Part shown: positions 1-8,993 of the stretch, in pieces
Position numbering within the stretch: the first letter of the stretch is position 1
Layout of the letters: every line of letters begins with the position of its first letter
Assembly (NCBI RefSeq): GCF_031180885.1
Contig: NZ_JAPSLK010000001.1
Location: forward strand, 25,004 to 89,003
Length of the DNA stretch: 64,000 bases
Source of the DNA: Saccharothrix sp.
GTDB taxonomy: Bacteria > Actinomycetota > Actinomycetes > Mycobacteriales > Pseudonocardiaceae
Direction: 5' to 3'
The notes under the pieces: model-generated
What the model was told of the DNA's origin: nothing
The model's database searches: none
Seen by the model: the letters and a program-made list of their open reading frames with translations, nothing else
Translations under genes and position numbers: made by a program

Positions 1-346
1 CCTCCGGCTGGCGGCCCTTGACCTCCAGCGGCGAGACGTCCACGTGGACGACCTCGCCGTTCTGGCGGGTGAGTTCGGCGGCGCGGCGGGCCCGGTCGTC
101 CACCCGGTTGTTCCGCACGACGCCGAGTTCCTCGGCGCGCGGGTTGTGCAGGACGACGTCGCCGAAGACGTTGAGGACGACGATCCCGTCGTGGGACGAC
201 TGGACCACCATGGCCATCAGGTCGGCGACGGTGAGCCCGGCCGGCCGCTGCGCCTTGGTGCCGGCGGTGGCGCGGCCCACGAGGAACGCCGCACCGCCGA
301 TCAGCAGAGCGCCGATCGACAGGACGAGGTAACCCGTTGTGGTCAC
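1..346 (-). CDS. senX3: SenX3-like sensor histidine kinase (N-terminal part, runs off the window)
   Basis: Only the first ~115 residues are present; the kinase domain lies beyond the left edge. The product begins with one transmembrane segment (residues ~5-27) followed by a PAS-like sensor region ('VVQSSHDGIVVLN', then 'VLHNPRAEELG'). This is the layout of SenX3, the phosphate-starvation sensor that partners the response regulator RegX3. In mycobacteria gpm1, senX3 and regX3 are adjacent, and here a gpm gene lies just upstream on the same strand, which supports the name. The GTG start is preceded by TACGAT at 353-358 with a 6-base gap, so the message may be leaderless. An ATG eight bases upstream runs straight into a stop. 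Confidence 0.8.
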   Translation of the reverse strand, partial: MTTTGYLVLSIGALLIGGAAFLVGRATAGTKAQRPAGLTVADLMAMVVQSSHDGIVVLNVFGDVVLHNPRAEELGVVRNNRVDDRARRAAELTRQNGEVVHVDVSPLEVKGRQPE

Positions 347-454
347 AGAGGCATCGTAAGCAGGTCAGGGCGGGTACGGCCTAGTCCGCGGGGCCGGTTC
401 GTGACTCCTGCGACACCGTCCGGGTCCGATGTTCTCCGCCCGGTCGGTTCTAGT

Positions 455-704
455 TCACCCAATCGTGTCCAAGCGGGCCAGGTCTTGTTCGGACAGGCGC
501 AGTTCGGCGGACGCCAGGTTCTCTTCCAGGTGTCGTTCGGACGACGTGCCGGGGATGAGCAGCACGTTGGGTGAGCGGTGCAGCAGCCAGGCGAGGGCGA
601 CCTGGCGCGGGGTGGCGTCGAGATCCTGGCCGGCGACGAGTCCCGTGGCGCGCGCACCGTGTTTGATGGCGCCGCCTCCGGCGTCGCGGGCGAGGCCGCC
701 TGAA
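455..704 (-). pseudogene. Aldo/keto reductase C-terminal remnant
   Basis: The last ~82 codons read as the C-terminus of an aldo/keto reductase: '[16 protein letters not shown]' and '[17 protein letters not shown]' are the cofactor-binding end of that fold, and the frame ends in a proper stop. No TIM-barrel N-terminus, catalytic Tyr/Lys or start codon lies upstream. Homology stops at a 33-base palindrome (706-777), and the residues just before it no longer resemble the family. I therefore call it a truncated gene remnant and not a small functional gene. Confidence 0.7.
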
Positions 705-705
705 A

Positions 706-777
706 GTCGGCTTGTCGGGCCGTGTTCTCGACGATCGAAAAGCGCGATCGTCGAGAAACACGGCCCGACAAGCCGAC
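706..777. repeat. Long near-perfect inverted repeat between two gene remnants
   Basis: The left arm is 706-737 and the right arm 745-777; they match throughout except for one extra A in the right arm, around a 7-base loop (AAAAGCG). It sits exactly where the aldo/keto reductase remnant (to the left) and the LuxR-type remnant (to the right) lose their N-terminal halves. Confidence 0.9.
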
Positions 778-780
778 GCG

Positions 781-967
781 GCCTCGCGCTGTGGTGCCCT
801 GGGTGGTGGAGGCGCTCGGCGGCGGTGCGACCGACGCGGCGGCGGCACGCGCGCTGGGGATGTCCGTGCGCACGTACCGCCGCCGCGTGGCCGAGCCGAT
901 GCCCGCCCCGGGCGCGTCGTCCCGGTTCCAGGCGGGGGTTCGCGCCCGGGACCTGGGGCTGGTCTAG
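781..967 (+). pseudogene. LuxR-type HTH regulator C-terminal remnant
   Basis: This frame encodes '[20 protein letters not shown]' followed by '[12 protein letters not shown]', a LuxR/GerE helix-turn-helix with the usual C-terminal tail ('[16 protein letters not shown]'). The family is normally several hundred residues long; only ~60 remain and no credible start codon precedes them. The frame opens out of the palindrome at 706-777. The stop overlaps the stop of gpmA on the other strand. Confidence 0.65.
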
Positions 968-1710
968 CGGCCCTGGTTGGCCACGGCCTTGATCGCGTCC
1001 GCGGCGGCGTCCGGGTCGAGGTAGGTGCCGCCCGGGGTGATCGGGCGCAGGTCCTCGTCCAGGTCGTAGCGCAGCGGGATGCCGGTGGGGATGTTCAGGC
1101 CCGCGATGGCCTCGTCGGAGATGCCGTCGAGGTGCTTGACCAGCGCCCGCAGCGAGTTGCCGTGCGCGGCGACCAGCACGGTCCTGCCCGCCCGCAGGTC
1201 GGGGACGATGGCCGACTCCCAGTACGGGATCATCCGCTTCACCACGTCCAGCAGGCACTCGGTGAGCGGCAGGTCCGGGCCCAGGTCGGCGTAGCGCGGG
1301 TCGGCGTCCTGGCTGAACTCCGTGCCCGGCTCGATCGGCGGCGGCGGGGTGTCGTAGGAGCGGCGCCAGAGCATGAACTGCTCCTCGCCGAACTCCTCCA
1401 GGGTCTGCTTCTTGTTCTTGCCCTGCAACGCGCCGTAGTGGCGCTCGTTGAGGCGCCAGTCGCGCTTCACCGGGATCCAGTGCCGGTCGGCCGCGTCCAG
1501 CGCCAGGTTGGCCGTGGAGATGGCACGGCGCAGCAGGGACGTGTGCACGACCTCCGGCAGCAGGTTCGCCTCGCGCAGCAGCACGCCGCCGCGCTGCGCC
1601 TCCCGCACGCCCTTCTCGGACAGGGGGACGTCCACCCAGCCGGTGAACAGGTTCTCCGCGTTCCAGACGCTCTCGCCGTGGCGGAGCAGCACCAGGGTTC
1701 CGACAGCCAT
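964..1710 (-). CDS. gpmA: 2,3-bisphosphoglycerate-dependent phosphoglycerate mutase
   Basis: The enzyme interconverts 3- and 2-phosphoglycerate in glycolysis and gluconeogenesis. The 248-residue product has the family's usual length, the phospho-histidine motif LLRHGES (His11) and the second catalytic histidine in '[11 protein letters not shown]' (about residue 184). It also has the '[10 protein letters not shown]' substrate loop. The start is the only ATG near the conserved N-terminus. It is transcribed toward senX3, but about 600 bases with two gene remnants and a palindrome separate them, whereas in mycobacteria the two genes are neighbours. Confidence 0.96.
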   Translation of the reverse strand: MAVGTLVLLRHGESVWNAENLFTGWVDVPLSEKGVREAQRGGVLLREANLLPEVVHTSLLRRAISTANLALDAADRHWIPVKRDWRLNERHYGALQGKNKKQTLEEFGEEQFMLWRRSYDTPPPPIEPGTEFSQDADPRYADLGPDLPLTECLLDVVKRMIPYWESAIVPDLRAGRTVLVAAHGNSLRALVKHLDGISDEAIAGLNIPTGIPLRYDLDEDLRPITPGGTYLDPDAAADAIKAVANQGR

Positions 1711-1780
1711 GGCCGCAAGCCTGCCAGATGACCGGTCGGCGGTCGCATCCGCTGTGACAGCCGACGCTGGATCGTTGCAG

Positions 1781-1818
1781 TTGACCTCTAGTTTGGTGGA
1801 GATCCTAGCGTCGGGAGC
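1781..1818 (+). promoter_or_regulatory. Probable leaderless promoter of the NmrA-like gene
   Basis: TTGACC (1781-1786) and TAGCGT (1806-1811) are separated by 19 bases. The -10 lies 7 bases before the ATG, so the transcript probably starts at the initiation codon. Confidence 0.5.
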
Positions 1819-2634
1819 ATGACATTCTTGGTGACCGGTGCCACCGGCAAGGCGGGCCGCGAGGTGGTTGCGCAACTCCGGCGCGGGGGACACCCGGTGC
1901 GCGCGCTCACCCGGGACGCGCGGCGGGCCGGGTTGGCGGGGGTCGAGGTCGTCGAGGGCGACCTGACCCGGCCCGAGACGCTGGAGACCGCGTTCAAGGG
2001 CGTGACGGGGGTCCACCTGCTCACGATCGGCGGCGACGACTACGCGACGCTGACCACCGGACCGGAGATCGTCCGGCTGGCGACCGAGGCGGGTGTGCGG
2101 CGGATCTCCGTGCTGTGGAACGGTTTTTGGGGTCCGGTGGAGCAGGCGGTGGCGACCTCCGGTCTGGAGTGGACGGTGCTGGAGGCGACGGACTTCTACG
2201 CCAACACGTTCACCTGGGCGGAGCGGCTGCGGACGAGCGGCGTGCTGGACGAGCCGTTCGCGGACGTGGCGACCGCCGGGGTGGACGAGGCGGACGTCGG
2301 CGCGGTGTCGGCGGCCGTCCTGACGTCCGGGGGTCACGGCGGGCAGCGCTATTCGGTGACCGGGCCGGAAGTGCTGTCGCCGCGGGACAAACTGCGGATC
2401 ATCGGGGACGCCGTCGGGCAGCGGTACACGTTCGACGAACTGACCCGGCAGCAGGCCCTGGACCGCTACACGGCGAGCGGGATGGACGCCGAGATGGCCG
2501 AGTTCCTGCTGGACTGGCACGGCAACCCACCCACCGCCGCGACCCGCGTGTCCCCCGCGGTCGAGGCCCTGCTGGGCCGCCCGCCACGCGACTTCGCCTC
2601 CTGGGCAGTCGAGAACGCCGCTTCGTTCCGCTAG
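1819..2634 (+). CDS. NmrA-like NAD(P)-binding oxidoreductase
   Basis: A 271-residue atypical short-chain dehydrogenase. The N-terminal nucleotide-binding loop reads TGATGKAG (residues 6-13), followed by 'VRALTRDA' and a conserved acidic 'VEGDLTRPE'. The Tyr-Lys pair of classical SDRs is absent. This is typical of the NmrA/NAD(P)H-azoreductase group, whose members act as redox sensors or reduce quinone-like substrates. It is transcribed alone and divergently from gpmA, from its own promoter. The substrate cannot be told from the sequence. Confidence 0.85.
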   Translation: MTFLVTGATGKAGREVVAQLRRGGHPVRALTRDARRAGLAGVEVVEGDLTRPETLETAFKGVTGVHLLTIGGDDYATLTTGPEIVRLATEAGVRRISVLWNGFWGPVEQAVATSGLEWTVLEATDFYANTFTWAERLRTSGVLDEPFADVATAGVDEADVGAVSAAVLTSGGHGGQRYSVTGPEVLSPRDKLRIIGDAVGQRYTFDELTRQQALDRYTASGMDAEMAEFLLDWHGNPPTAATRVSPAVEALLGRPPRDFASWAVENAASFR

Positions 2635-2756
2635 CCACGCGCCTCGCACCGGCGCCTGGCCACGCGCCTTCCGCTTCCTGGCCCGGTCACCGCAGCGCTC
2701 CATCGAGCACCACCCGCGGAGCCCGGGACTCGGCGCGTTCGTGGCCGCCCGCTGAG

Positions 2757-3158
2757 TCAGGCCCCGCCCAGGTCGCCCGCGCTGCGCCGGACCTCGCGGT
2801 CGACCTCCGCCTGCTCGCGCCGCGCGCGCCGGGCGGAGGAGTCGAGCGCCGCGACCGCCCGGTTCAGCCGCGCCTCCGACCGGCCGAGCGCCTCGTAGGC
2901 CAGTCGGAGCACCTCGGCACTGCGCTCGAACCGGTCCCGCTCGGGGTGGGCGGACCGCCGGGCGACCCCGTCCTGGTGCCGCTGGAGGCGGTCTTCCCGC
3001 AGATCCGCGATCCGGTCGCGCTCGTCGGCGGCCCGGTCCCGCTCGTCGGCGATCCGGTCGCGTTCGTCCGCGATCCGGTCGCGCTCGTCGGCGGCCCGGT
3101 CCCGTTCGTCCGCGATCCGGTCGCGCTCGTCCGCGGCCCGATCCCGCTCGTCGGTCAC
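2757..3158 (-). CDS. Coiled-coil protein with DERDR(A/I)A heptad repeats
   Basis: A 133-residue, highly charged protein whose first ~55 residues are about eight perfect or near-perfect repeats of [15 protein letters not shown] non-repetitive helical C-terminus rich in Arg, Glu and Ala follows. The 7-residue unit predicts a continuous charged helix or coiled coil. At the DNA level it is a 21-base tandem repeat (about 2,993-3,158), prone to copy-number change. Similar ADERD repeats occur in actinobacterial regulators, often beside GAF or ANTAR domains, but no such domain is present here. GTG at 3158 is chosen because the repeat begins at once after it; an upstream extension to 3275 has no family support. 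Confidence 0.7.
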   Translation of the reverse strand: MTDERDRAADERDRIADERDRAADERDRIADERDRIADERDRAADERDRIADLREDRLQRHQDGVARRSAHPERDRFERSAEVLRLAYEALGRSEARLNRAVAALDSSARRARREQAEVDREVRRSAGDLGGA

Positions 3159-3278
3159 GGGATGACCGTACGCCCGAACCCGGCGCCACGGGACCCGCCG
3201 ACGACGAAACGACCTCGAAAGCAGCAGGCCCGGATCAGGCGGCGGCAGATCCGCCTGACCCGGGCCACGAGCCAACGA

Positions 3279-4838
3279 TCAACCGACCTCGCGCGCCCGC
3301 AGGTCCTTGCGCAGGATCTTTCCCGACGCCGACTTCGGGATCGCCTCGATGAACTCCACCACCCGCACCTTCTTGTGCGGAGCCACCTGGGCCGCCACGA
3401 ACTCCATCACGCCCGCCCCGTCCAACGACGCTCCCGGCTGGAGCACGACGAACGCCTTGGGCACCTCCTCACCCTCATCGTCGCGCACCCCGACGACGGC
3501 CGCGTCGGCGATCTCCTCGTGGGTCAGGAGCAACGCCTCCAGCTCCGCCGGCGGCACCTGGTAGCCCTTGTACTTGATCAGCTCCTTGACCCGGTCCACG
3601 ATGCTCACCAGGCCGTTCTCGTCGATCACGGCCACGTCGCCGGTGTGCAGCCAACCCTCGTCGTCCAGGGTCGCGGCGGTCGCGTCGGGGTTGTTCAGGT
3701 AGCCCTTCATGACGTTCGGGCCGCGGCACCACAGTTCGCCGCGTTCGCCGACGCCCACGTCCTCGCCGGTCGCCGGGTCGACGAAGCGGCACTCCATGTT
3801 CGGGGCGATGACGCCGACCGTGCCGACGGGGATGTCGTCGCGGCCGTCGGGGATGGCGTGGCTGACCGGGCTCATCTCGGTCATCCCGTAGCCCTGCGAC
3901 ACCCGGCAGCCCAGGCGCTTCGACACCGCGGCGGCGAGGTCGACGTCCAGCGGCGCGGCGCCGGAGAAGATGGTGTCGATCGCGGACAGGTCGTACTGGT
4001 CGACCAAGGGGTGCTTGGCCAGCGCCACGGCCACCGGCGGCGCGATGTACACGCGGTTGGTGCGGTGGTCCTGGATGACCCGGAGGAATTCCGCCAGGTC
4101 GAACTTCGGCATGGTCACGACGGTCGCGCCGACGTACAGGCCGTTGTTCATCAGCACCTGCATGCCGTAGATGTGGAAGAACGGCAGCACTGCCAGGATC
4201 CGGGTCTCCGCGCCCACCTCCAGCAGCGGCCCGCACTGGACGATGTTGGCCACCAGGTTGCGGTGGGTCAGCATCACGCCCTTGGCCTTGCCGGTGGTGC
4301 CCGACGAGTACGGCAGCACGGCGAGGTCTTCCGGGTCCACCGACACCTCGGGCACCGGGCCGGTCGACGCCAGCAACTCCGCCAGGCTCGGGTAGCCCTC
4401 GGCCTGGTCGAGCACGACGACGTCGGTCACGCCCGCCTTCTCCGCGCCCGGCGCGGCGTTGGGCAGCAGCACGGACACCGTGAACAGCATCTTCGCGCCC
4501 GCGTCGGCGAGCTGGTGCGCGACCTCGTCGGCCGTGTAGAGGGCGTTGATCGTGGTGGCGGTCGCGCCGGCGCGGAGGATGCCGTGGAAGACGACCGCGT
4601 AGTACGGGGTGTTCGGGCTCAGGATGCCGACCACGTCGCCCTTGCCGATGCCCCGCTCGGCCAGCGCCGCCGCGAGCCGGTCCACCGCACCCGCGAGCTG
4701 CCGGTAGGTGAGCGACGCGCCCGACGTGCCGTCGACGAGCGCCACCCGGTCGGCGCGGTCGCCGAGGTCGGCGAACAGCAGCTCGTGCAGCGAGACGTCC
4801 GGAACCACGACATCGGGGAATGGACTGCGGAAGACCAT
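3279..4838 (-). CDS. Acyl-CoA ligase, 4-coumarate-CoA ligase type
   Basis: A 519-residue member of the ANL adenylate-forming family, which activates a carboxylic acid with ATP and transfers it to CoA. The phosphate-binding motif is SSGTTGKAKGV (about residue 175). A5 reads 'QGYGMTEMSPV', the hinge is in 'GWLHTGDVAVIDENG' / 'IVDRVKELIKYKGYQV', and the C-terminal catalytic lysine is in 'PKSASGKILRK'. The full length and all core motifs are intact. The nearest experimentally known relatives are 4-coumarate and medium- or long-chain acyl-CoA ligases; the substrate is not predictable here. It is monocistronic. Confidence 0.92.
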   Translation of the reverse strand: MVFRSPFPDVVVPDVSLHELLFADLGDRADRVALVDGTSGASLTYRQLAGAVDRLAAALAERGIGKGDVVGILSPNTPYYAVVFHGILRAGATATTINALYTADEVAHQLADAGAKMLFTVSVLLPNAAPGAEKAGVTDVVVLDQAEGYPSLAELLASTGPVPEVSVDPEDLAVLPYSSGTTGKAKGVMLTHRNLVANIVQCGPLLEVGAETRILAVLPFFHIYGMQVLMNNGLYVGATVVTMPKFDLAEFLRVIQDHRTNRVYIAPPVAVALAKHPLVDQYDLSAIDTIFSGAAPLDVDLAAAVSKRLGCRVSQGYGMTEMSPVSHAIPDGRDDIPVGTVGVIAPNMECRFVDPATGEDVGVGERGELWCRGPNVMKGYLNNPDATAATLDDEGWLHTGDVAVIDENGLVSIVDRVKELIKYKGYQVPPAELEALLLTHEEIADAAVVGVRDDEGEEVPKAFVVLQPGASLDGAGVMEFVAAQVAPHKKVRVVEFIEAIPKSASGKILRKDLRAREVG

Positions 4839-5230
4839 GCGGCGACCCCACTACTCGTAAGTAACTGCGATCCCGCCATCGTGAGGTACCGCACAAACCA
4901 GGTCAAGGTGCCCACATGATCACGGAGACGTTACTTAACGCGGCTAAGAACACTCGAATGGAGTAGCGCGAGGTCTTGTGGTGATCGCCGGCGATCTGCC
5001 AAGTTGACAGGGCCCAACGGGTCGGCTCCCACGCACTCCGACGACCTGTTCGGCACCACCGCGGTTTGCCATCCCCCCGTCGAACCGCGGCCCGCTGGGA
5101 TTCTCGGGCTCCCCCCGCCCGGATCCCCAGGTAGCGGGGACTGACGCGGGGCGGCTTGAGCTCGCGACTCCCCCTCTCTCCCAAGCCGCCCCGCGCTCCA
5201 CGCGCGTGCCCACTCTCCGTGGGCGTCCGG
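4839..5230. other. Non-coding spacer with two hairpins and a short operator-like palindrome
   Basis: No credible gene lies here. It holds the palindrome TACTCGTAAGTA (4852-4863) just upstream of the acyl-CoA ligase start. Further in is an 8-base-arm hairpin, 5059-5066 with 5083-5090 (CCGCGGTT/AACCGCGG). A 13-base-arm hairpin, 5146-5158 with 5182-5194, lies just after the DUF4349 gene and is probably its terminator. The long stretch between hairpins and gene may be a transcribed leader of the ligase. Confidence 0.6.
4852..4863. promoter_or_regulatory. Putative operator of the acyl-CoA ligase gene
   Basis: TACTCGTAAGTA has 4-base arms around CGTA. It lies 13 bases upstream of the start codon; a second TTACTTAA-containing near-palindrome lies at about 4927-4938. 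Size and position suit a TetR-type repressor, but no cognate regulator gene is adjacent. Confidence 0.3.
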
Positions 5231-6121
5231 TCAGGGAACGCTCTTCCGGGTGACCAACGTCCGGCGGTTGCGCCGCCACACCAGGTAGGCGACGACGGGC
5301 ACGCCGAGCACCACCGCGAACGGCAGCACCGCGCCGAGCACGACCAGCAGCCACGACACCGCGCCGACCAGCGCGTCCCAGCCCCCGCCGAACGCGCTGA
5401 GGAACGTGGGCTCCTCCTTCTCCTTCGGCTCGACCGGCGGTGCGGACTTCTGGTTCACCGTGACGGTCAACGTCGACATGGCGACCTGGCCCTTGAGCGT
5501 GTCGTGCCGGCGCTGGAGCGACTCCAGCTCGGACTGCCGCTTGGTCAGCTCGGCCTCGATCGTGGTGATCTCCGACGTGCTCCCGGCCCGCTCCAGCAGC
5601 CCGCGCACCCGCTCCACGCTGGCCCGCTGGTTCGCCAGCCGCGCCTCGACGTCCACCACCTGCTCGGTGACGTCCTCGCTCTTCAGGTCGCGCCGCGTCA
5701 TCTCGGTGTCGGGCAGCGCGTCGAAGTCCTTGAGCACCGCGTCCAGCCGGTCGCCGGGCACCCGCAGGGTCACCGTGCCCTGCGTCTTGGTCGCGTTCTC
5801 CTGCGCCGGGTAGCCGCCCTTGGCCAGCACCAACTGCTTGACCTGGTCCAAGACCCCGGTGACGTCGGTCGTCCGCAGCTCCACCGAGGCGGTGCGCACG
5901 AGCTGCCGCTCCTGCTGCACCGCGCCGGTGTTCTGCACCTCGCCCTTGGCCGGTTCGCCCGGCTTGCCCTGCTGCGGCGTCAGTGCGCCCTGCTGCGGCG
6001 TGGGCGCGGCCACCCGCGCGTCACCGGCCTCCCCGCTGGTGCTCGTGCCCGAGTCCGCCGAACACCCGGCCAGCGCGAGCACCGCTAACGCCGCGACCGC
6101 GAACCCCGTGCGTCTGCCCAT
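5231..6121 (-). CDS. DUF4349 domain lipoprotein
   Basis: The 296-residue product starts with a signal peptide ending in the lipobox LALAGC (Cys20), so it should be lipid-anchored outside the membrane. After a Pro/Gln-rich linker comes the DUF4349 region: 'VRTASVELRTTDV', 'GTVTLRVPGDRLDAVLKDF' and a coiled-coil stretch around residues 165-205. A transmembrane helix near residues 255-280 follows, with a basic cytoplasmic tail. Family members are envelope proteins of unknown function. GGGAGGGG precedes the ATG. A strong hairpin follows the stop. Confidence 0.88.
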   Translation of the reverse strand: MGRRTGFAVAALAVLALAGCSADSGTSTSGEAGDARVAAPTPQQGALTPQQGKPGEPAKGEVQNTGAVQQERQLVRTASVELRTTDVTGVLDQVKQLVLAKGGYPAQENATKTQGTVTLRVPGDRLDAVLKDFDALPDTEMTRRDLKSEDVTEQVVDVEARLANQRASVERVRGLLERAGSTSEITTIEAELTKRQSELESLQRRHDTLKGQVAMSTLTVTVNQKSAPPVEPKEKEEPTFLSAFGGGWDALVGAVSWLLVVLGAVLPFAVVLGVPVVAYLVWRRNRRTLVTRKSVP

Positions 6122-6203
6122 GTCCCCTCCCTGGGTGGCTTGTCACCCGGCAGACGGAACACCGACAACGGTCAGTTGCGCCTCAACCGATCACGATTCG
6201 GTC

Positions 6204-6248
6204 GCGAGGTCGCGTCGGGCGACCTCGCCGACCTGCCGGAGGCAGGTC
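6204..6248 (-). terminator. Double hairpin terminator of ybjN-like gene
   Basis: Two consecutive perfect stems: 6204-6213 with 6219-6228 (GCGAGGTCGC) and 6230-6237 with 6241-6248 (GACCTGCC). The second overlaps the stop codon of the ybjN-like gene. Confidence 0.7.
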
Positions 6249-6732
6249 AATCCAACGGAGCAACCAGGTGCTCAAACGCCCGCAGGTTCGCAAGGGACTC
6301 GCCGCGAGACACCCGCCAGTCCCACTCGCGTTGGATCGCGCCCTTGAAACCGATCTCCAGCAACGTGTTGAAGTCGCCGTCCGCGGCCTCCACCACCTGG
6401 CCGAGCACCCGGTCCAGCTCCTCCGGCGTCACCGCGTGCAGGGCGATCCGCCCCACCAGGTAGATGTCGCCGCGGGTGTCGATCGTGTAGTGCACGCCGT
6501 AGAGCTTCGCGTTGCGGCGCAACAGGAAGCGGAACACGTCCTCGTGCGCCTCGTCCGGGTTGCGGCACACGAACGCCTCGACCACCAGGGCGTGCCGGCC
6601 GACGACCAGCCAGCAGTTGGTCTGCAGCTTCTTCGTGCCGGGCAGGGTCACGAAGAACTTGCCGGGCTGGTCGTGCCGGTAGGCCAGCTCCCGGTCGTCC
6701 AAAGCGGACGCGATGGTCTCGTCCAGGCTCAA
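6247..6732 (-). CDS. YbjN-domain protein
   Basis: A 161-residue single-domain YbjN family protein, a fold resembling type III secretion chaperones, with the typical '[16 protein letters not shown]' and '[20 protein letters not shown]' strands. The biochemical function of the family is not established. It starts with TTG, and its TTGA overlaps the mshA stop, so it is probably translated by coupling as the third gene of the hydrolase-mshA-ybjN operon. The same mshA-ybjN neighbourhood is common in actinobacteria. Confidence 0.85.
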   Translation of the reverse strand: MSLDETIASALDDRELAYRHDQPGKFFVTLPGTKKLQTNCWLVVGRHALVVEAFVCRNPDEAHEDVFRFLLRRNAKLYGVHYTIDTRGDIYLVGRIALHAVTPEELDRVLGQVVEAADGDFNTLLEIGFKGAIQREWDWRVSRGESLANLRAFEHLVAPLD

Positions 6733-7982
6733 GCGAACACCTCCTCGCGGAACACGTCCCGGGCTTGGGCGTACCCCGCGAGCAGTGAATCAGTCGTGCG
6801 GTCCCAGGAGAACCGGCGGGCGTGGCCCACGGCGTTGCTCGCCAGCTCCTCCCGGAACGCGGGGTGCAGCACGACCTGCGCCAGCGTCCGGCCCCACGCG
6901 GCCGGGTCGTGGCCCGCGACCAGCAGACCGGACACGCCGTCGCGCACGGCCACCGGCAGCCCGCCGACCTCCGCCGCGACCACCGGCGTGCCGCACGCTT
7001 GCGCCTCCAGCGCCACCAGCCCGAACGACTCGTTGTGGCTGGGCACGACCACCACGTCCGCCGCCCGGTACACCCGGGCCAGCGCCTCCCCGCCCTGCGG
7101 CGGCAGGAACCGCACCACGTCCGCGATGCCCAGCTCGCCGGCCAGCAGCTTCAGGTCCTCCGGCGTCTTCATGCCCGACCCCGACGGCCCGCCGACGACC
7201 AGCACGACCAGGCGGTCCCGGACCCCGGGTTCCCGGGCCAGCAGGTCCGCGGCGGCCTTGAGCAGCACGTCCGGCGCCTTCAACGGCTGGATGCGGCCCA
7301 CGAACGCGAGCACCACGGCGTCCGGCCGCAGGTCCAGCGCCGCGCGCGCGGCCTCGCTGTCACCGGGCGCGAACCGGTCGAGGTCCACCCCCGGCGGCAC
7401 GACCGCGACCTTGGCCGGGTCGGCGTCGTAGAGCTTGATCAGCTCGCCCGCCTCCACGTCGGTGTTGGCGACCAGCAGGTCCGCCTCGGCGACCACCTGC
7501 TCCTCGCCGATCACCCGCATCCTGGGCTCGGGCGTGTCGCACGAGGCGAGGTTGGCGTTCTTGACCTTGGCCAGGGTGTGCGCGGTGTGCACCAGCGGCA
7601 CGCCCCAGCGCTCCCGGGCCAGCCACCCGACCTGGCCGGACAGCCAGTAGTGCGAGTGGACGACGTCGTAGTGGCCGGGGTCATGGCGGGCCTCGGCGCG
7701 CAGCACGCCCGCGGTGAACGCGCACAGCTGGCCCGGCAGCTCCTCCTTGCCCAGGCCCTCGAACGGACCGGCCACGACGTGCCGCACGGTCACGCCCGGC
7801 GCGAGTTCGGCGACCGGCGGCAGGTCCGACGACGTGGCCCGGGTGAAGATCTCCACCTCCAGGCCGCGCCGCGCCATCCGCACGGCGGTCTGCACGATGT
7901 AGACGTTCATGCCGCCCGCGTCGCCCGTGCCCGGCTGCTCCAGCGGCGAGGTGTGCACCGACAGCACCGCGACGCGCTTCAC
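6729..7982 (-). CDS. mshA: D-inositol-3-phosphate glycosyltransferase (mycothiol biosynthesis)
   Basis: MshA transfers GlcNAc from UDP-GlcNAc to 1-L-myo-inositol-1-phosphate, the first step to mycothiol, the low-molecular-weight thiol of actinobacteria. The 417-residue GT-B protein shows the N-terminal '[13 protein letters not shown]' loop and '[10 protein letters not shown]'. It also has the acceptor-site '[11 protein letters not shown]', the hinge '[16 protein letters not shown]' and the C-terminal E-x7-E motif in '[11 protein letters not shown]'. The GTG start overlaps the stop of the upstream hydrolase (GTGA), indicating translational coupling. A mycothiol-dependent enzyme is encoded at 15155. 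Confidence 0.95.
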   Translation of the reverse strand: MKRVAVLSVHTSPLEQPGTGDAGGMNVYIVQTAVRMARRGLEVEIFTRATSSDLPPVAELAPGVTVRHVVAGPFEGLGKEELPGQLCAFTAGVLRAEARHDPGHYDVVHSHYWLSGQVGWLARERWGVPLVHTAHTLAKVKNANLASCDTPEPRMRVIGEEQVVAEADLLVANTDVEAGELIKLYDADPAKVAVVPPGVDLDRFAPGDSEAARAALDLRPDAVVLAFVGRIQPLKAPDVLLKAAADLLAREPGVRDRLVVLVVGGPSGSGMKTPEDLKLLAGELGIADVVRFLPPQGGEALARVYRAADVVVVPSHNESFGLVALEAQACGTPVVAAEVGGLPVAVRDGVSGLLVAGHDPAAWGRTLAQVVLHPAFREELASNAVGHARRFSWDRTTDSLLAGYAQARDVFREEVFA

Positions 7983-8785
7983 GACACGACCGCCGCGGTG
8001 TGCGCCACGAAGGCGGCGAGGTCGGCGTTGAACCGCTCCGGCCGCTCCAGGAACGGCGCGTGCCCGGTGTTCTCGTAGTGCCGCAACTCGGCTCCGGGGA
8101 TCGTGGCCGCCGCGTACGCCCCGGCGGCCGGGTCCACCACCTCGTCGGCGGTGCCGTGCACCACCAGTGTCGGCTTGTCCACGGCCCGCAGCACCTCGGC
8201 GGACCCGACGTCCCGCCGGAACAGCGCCGCGCGCACCCGGGCCGGCACCCGCAGGGCCGTGCCGAGCATCCACTGCCGGGTCGGCCCGTCGAACCGGCCC
8301 TGGTGCTCGTAGAACTCCGCCAGCGCGGGCACCGCCACCGCCGGGTCCTCGGACAACGCGGCGGGCAGCGCCGCGCGCATCGCGGGCCCGGTCGCACCGC
8401 CCGGACGGCCGCGGCCGATCTCGGTGATGGCGCCCACCAGCACCAGCCCGCGCACGTCGGCCGTGCCGAACGCGCGCAGGTAGTCGGTGATCACCAGGCC
8501 GCCGTAGGACCAGCCGACCAGCACCGCCGGACCGGTGTGGTCCAGCACCGCCCGCAGGTCGCGCGCCCACACCGCCGAGTCGCCGTAGCCGTCGTCCGGC
8601 GCGTCGGAGGAGCCGTGCCCGCGCAGGTCGAGGGCGTGGGCGCGGAAGGACGGGTCGGCGAGCTGGTGCGACCACGCCTCCCCGGACTGCGCCCAACCGT
8701 GCACCAGCACCACCGCCGGCCCGTCGGTCGGGCTCTGCCGGACGGCGAGCCGCACGCCCTCGGCGGTGAGGAGAGAAGTCAGCAC
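7979..8785 (-). CDS. Alpha/beta hydrolase
   Basis: A 268-residue alpha/beta-hydrolase. It has the oxyanion motif '[11 protein letters not shown]', the nucleophile elbow GWSYGG (Ser about residue 92), an acid in '[10 protein letters not shown]' and a catalytic His in '[14 protein letters not shown]'. It resembles non-haem chloroperoxidase/esterase-like members; the substrate is unknown. GTG at 8785 is chosen because GAGG lies 6 bases before it; a TTG twelve bases upstream is possible. It is first in the operon with mshA and the ybjN-like gene. Confidence 0.88.
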   Translation of the reverse strand: MLTSLLTAEGVRLAVRQSPTDGPAVVLVHGWAQSGEAWSHQLADPSFRAHALDLRGHGSSDAPDDGYGDSAVWARDLRAVLDHTGPAVLVGWSYGGLVITDYLRAFGTADVRGLVLVGAITEIGRGRPGGATGPAMRAALPAALSEDPAVAVPALAEFYEHQGRFDGPTRQWMLGTALRVPARVRAALFRRDVGSAEVLRAVDKPTLVVHGTADEVVDPAAGAYAAATIPGAELRHYENTGHAPFLERPERFNADLAAFVAHTAAVVS

Positions 8786-8894
8786 GACGTACCTCAACGC
8801 TGGGATGACCCCATCGCTTCCCGATGGAACCCGACGTCACACCCGGCTCTGCTAGCCTGGGACCCGAGTGGATCTTCGAACGCCCGAGGAGCTG

Positions 8895-8954
8895 ATGAAC
8901 ATGGCTGCCCACAGCCGTCTTCAGCCTGCCCTCACCCGGTCGACGCGCCCCTGA
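8895..8954 (+). CDS. Possible leader peptide upstream of the GNAT gene
   Basis: A 19-codon frame ([19 protein letters not shown]) with GAGGAG just upstream and an in-frame second ATG at 8901. It ends 39 bases before the acetyltransferase start. Between them, TCTTCGAAGA forms a small palindrome. Position and size suit a translational attenuator, but nothing shows that it is translated. Confidence 0.3.
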   Translation: MNMAAHSRLQPALTRSTRP

Positions 8955-8993
8955 GCGCGAGACCCCCTCTTCGAAGAACCCGGAGCACATCCC

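Noticed and set aside
455..1258. Aldo/keto reductase frame extended into the region opposite gpmA
   Set aside because: Only residues 455-704 show homology; the extension is antisense to gpmA and the palindrome.
2115..4919. Very long plus-strand open frame opposite the heptad-repeat and acyl-CoA ligase genes
   Set aside because: Arg/His/Val-rich composition with no domain; it mirrors the real minus-strand genes and arises from high GC. The same holds for 48315-52202 and 56059-57840 on the plus strand.
4839..5230. Cyclic di-AMP (ydaO-type) or other known riboswitch in the ligase leader
   Set aside because: Hairpins are present but the conserved blocks of ydaO, cobalamin, FMN, TPP or SAM riboswitches could not be matched, and the downstream gene is not a typical target.
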